Positions 13,784-15,459 of a stretch of 15,459 nucleotides of DNA are shown one piece after another. Both the position numbers and the translations under genes were made by a program. The DNA is from Candidatus Aerophobota bacterium (lineage in GTDB: Bacteria; Aerophobota; Aerophobia; Aerophobales; AE-B3A), in the NCBI GenBank assembly GCA_030602105.1, contig JAUWAK010000017.1, positions 1-15,459 of the forward strand, given 5' to 3'. Every line of letters begins with the position of its first letter. Position 1 is the first letter of the stretch. The notes below the pieces were generated by a model. It was not told the DNA's origin and searched no databases. It saw only the letters and a list, made by a program, of their open reading frames with translations.

Positions 13784-15085
13784 ATGATCTGGAATAAAGA
13801 ATACGAATGTATGAACAGAGAGAACCTGCAGGATCTTCAACTGAGAAGGTTGAAAAAGGTTACTCACCGCGTTTTTGAGCGCCTGCCTTTTTACAAAAGA
13901 AAATTTGAGAAGAATCGCGTCCACCCAGACCAGATAAAGTCACTGGAGGACTTACAAAAGCTGCCTTTCACCAGTAAATCAGATCTAAGAGAGGGCTACC
14001 CTTTCGGCCTGTTCACTGCACCCCTGGGAGAAATAGTTGAATTTCACATCTCTTCTGGGACCACAGGAAAACCGGTAGTCAATGGGTACACTAGAGGCGA
14101 TATCCAGATTTGGGCAGAAGTTATGGCTAGAGCCTTGACCTGTGCCGGAACTACCTCAAAAGACGTAGTCCACAATGCTTACGGTTACGGTCTTTTCACT
14201 GGAGGACTGGGTACCCATTACGGAGCTCAGCTCATTGGCGCAAAAACCATCCCCATCTCCGGTGGACAGACCAAGCGCCAGATCACAATAATGCAGGACT
14301 TTAAGTCCACAGTCCTGACCTGTACCCCTTCTTATGCGCTGCACATAGCCGAAGTGGCAGAAGAAATGGGAGTTAACCCCAGGAATCTGCCCCTGAGAGT
14401 GGGGGTACTGGGGGCGGAGACGTGGTCAGAGAGCATGCGGCCAGAGATCGAGTCTCGATTAGGTATAGACGCTCTGGACATTTATGGCCTAACTGAAATT
14501 ATCGGGCCAGGAGTAGCCCAGGAGTGTGAGAGAAAAGAAGGTATGCATCTTTTCGAAGACCACTTCCTGCCTGAAATAATTGATCCCAAAACCGGAAACG
14601 TTCTGGAAGCGGGCCAGGAAGGAGAACTGGTCTTAACTACTTTAACCAGAGAAGGAACCTCTCTGGTAAGGTACAGAACCGGGGATATAACCCACATAGA
14701 CTATCAGTCCTGTGAGTGTGGAAGAACTCTAGCTAGAATCGGCAAGATCAAAGGAAGAGTAGACGATATGCTCATCATAAGAGGAGTAAATCTTTTTCCT
14801 TCCCAGATAGAAAACATATTACTTCAGATAGACGAAGCCGAGCCCCACTATCAATTAATCTTGGAAAGAAGAAAGGGATTGGATGAATTGACGGTGGAGC
14901 TGGAGACTTCCCCTCACATTTTCTTTGATGAGGTAAGAAAACTGGAAGAAATCGAGGCCAGGATCGAAAGAGAAATTGAAGAAACACTGGGCCTTAGGAT
15001 AAGAGTGAGGTTGGTTGAGCCAAGGACGATTGAAAGAAGTGCAGGCAAAGCAAAACGCGTAATAGATAAGAGGAAATTGAAATAG
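13784..15085 (+). CDS. paaK: Phenylacetate-CoA ligase family protein (PaaK-like)
   Basis: 433 residues from the ATG at 13784-13786. The frame opens seven codons earlier at a GTG (13763), but AGGAG sits just before the ATG, and MIWNKEYE is the normal PaaK N-terminus. Adenylate-forming motifs: SSGTTGKPV near 90-98, YGLTE near 234-238, RYRTGD near 296-301, and KGRVDDMLIIRGVNLFPSQIE, the hinge into the small C-terminal domain. A CECG pair (residues of SCECGRTLARIG) is usual in the family. The reaction links phenylacetate or a similar aryl acid to CoA with ATP cleaved to AMP. Beside iorB and an ACT protein it most likely works on arylacetyl-CoA made by IorAB; exact substrate and net direction are inference. 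The ACT gene follows after nine bases. Confidence 0.93.
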   Translation: MIWNKEYECMNRENLQDLQLRRLKKVTHRVFERLPFYKRKFEKNRVHPDQIKSLEDLQKLPFTSKSDLREGYPFGLFTAPLGEIVEFHISSGTTGKPVVNGYTRGDIQIWAEVMARALTCAGTTSKDVVHNAYGYGLFTGGLGTHYGAQLIGAKTIPISGGQTKRQITIMQDFKSTVLTCTPSYALHIAEVAEEMGVNPRNLPLRVGVLGAETWSESMRPEIESRLGIDALDIYGLTEIIGPGVAQECERKEGMHLFEDHFLPEIIDPKTGNVLEAGQEGELVLTTLTREGTSLVRYRTGDITHIDYQSCECGRTLARIGKIKGRVDDMLIIRGVNLFPSQIENILLQIDEAEPHYQLILERRKGLDELTVELETSPHIFFDEVRKLEEIEARIEREIEETLGLRIRVRLVEPRTIERSAGKAKRVIDKRKLK

Positions 15086-15094
15086 GAGGCTCCG

Positions 15095-15459
15095 ATGACA
15101 GTAAGGCAAATCTCGGTGTTCCTGGAAAACAAGATAGGCAGATTAGCTGAAATTACTCAGATTTTGGGAAATAAAGAGATCAACATCCGGGCTTTGGCGA
15201 TTGCCGATACTGCCGAATTTGGAATCTTGCGAATGATAGTCGACCGACCTCAAAAGGCGTACGAAGCTTTGGAGGAAAGAGGATTCACGGTATCCCAAAC
15301 GGATGTTGTAGTAGTGGCGGTAGAAGATAAGCCTGGTGGCCTTGCACAGGTTATGGCCATCCTCGGAAAAGAAGGTATCAATGTGGAATACCTTTATGCT
15401 TTCGTAGCCCCGAGGGGCAAAAGTGCTCTGGTAGTGCTAAAAATAGAAAAACTAAAAGA
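15095..15459 (+). CDS. Tandem ACT-domain protein (3' end outside window)
   Basis: The ATG at 15095-15097 follows AGGAGG by a few bases and comes nine bases after the ligase stop. 121 codons run open to the window's edge. Two ACT domains are visible: the first starts RQISVFLENKIGRLAEI and continues INIRALAIADT; the second starts at about residue 70 with VVAVEDKPGGLAQVMAIL and continues INVEYLYAFV. ACT domains bind amino acids as small-molecule sensors. Short tandem-ACT proteins often accompany iorAB and paaK in anaerobes, so this is a plausible sensor of aromatic amino acids for this pathway. No catalytic or DNA-binding domain is visible in the part present. The full protein is probably around 140 residues; only a few codons may be missing. 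Confidence 0.9.
   Translation, partial: MTVRQISVFLENKIGRLAEITQILGNKEINIRALAIADTAEFGILRMIVDRPQKAYEALEERGFTVSQTDVVVVAVEDKPGGLAQVMAILGKEGINVEYLYAFVAPRGKSALVVLKIEKLK

Overview
The window (15,459 bases, moderate G+C, no tRNA, rRNA, CRISPR array or transposase seen) looks like chromosomal DNA of an anaerobic bacterium. The anaerobe signs are an oxygen-sensitive 2-oxoacid:ferredoxin oxidoreductase (IorA/IorB) and two radical SAM iron-sulfur proteins. Nothing here fixes the phylum. Gene density is high, AGA/AGG and CTA codons are common, and spacing is tight, which would fit an uncultured anaerobic lineage, but that is inference.

Layout. At the left edge the last codons of asd (aspartate-semialdehyde dehydrogenase) run straight into ribD (riboflavin synthesis), both on the + strand. 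RibD meets a long minus-strand block tail to tail. Read in its own direction, that block starts at a good promoter near 5557-5585 and runs mnmA (tRNA 2-thiouridylase), a small elongation-factor-like beta-barrel protein, a possible small or broken ORF, pyrF (orotidylate decarboxylase), a DUF47/PhoU-like protein and a PiT phosphate transporter. Upstream of it lies a second minus-strand group: mntP (Mn efflux), an AmrS/PflA-like radical SAM protein, and a radical SAM protein of the putative DNA modification/repair family with a C-terminal helix-hairpin-helix. Further upstream acs (acetyl-CoA synthetase) stands alone with its own candidate promoter.

The right third holds a cluster for aromatic 2-oxoacids. 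iorA is on the minus strand, divergent from iorB, a PaaK-type phenylacetate-CoA ligase and a tandem ACT-domain protein that runs off the right edge. IorA and IorB form one enzyme that converts aryl pyruvates to aryl-acetyl-CoA with reduction of ferredoxin. PaaK links arylacetate and its CoA ester, and the ACT protein is a likely amino-acid sensor. Together with acs this suggests amino-acid and acetate metabolism through CoA esters.

The least ordinary parts are regulatory. The 333-base gap between iorA and iorB has a near-consensus sigma-70 promoter for iorA with a 20-bp tandem repeat lying over its -10 and start site. It also has a hairpin-rich leader and a short ORF overlapping each gene start. 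The mnmA promoter carries a perfect 17-bp palindrome over its -10. The 3' end of mnmA overlaps the next gene by 65 bp. I did not find a clearly new defence or mobile system. The findings are leads on regulation, small ORFs and uncharacterised radical SAM enzymes.
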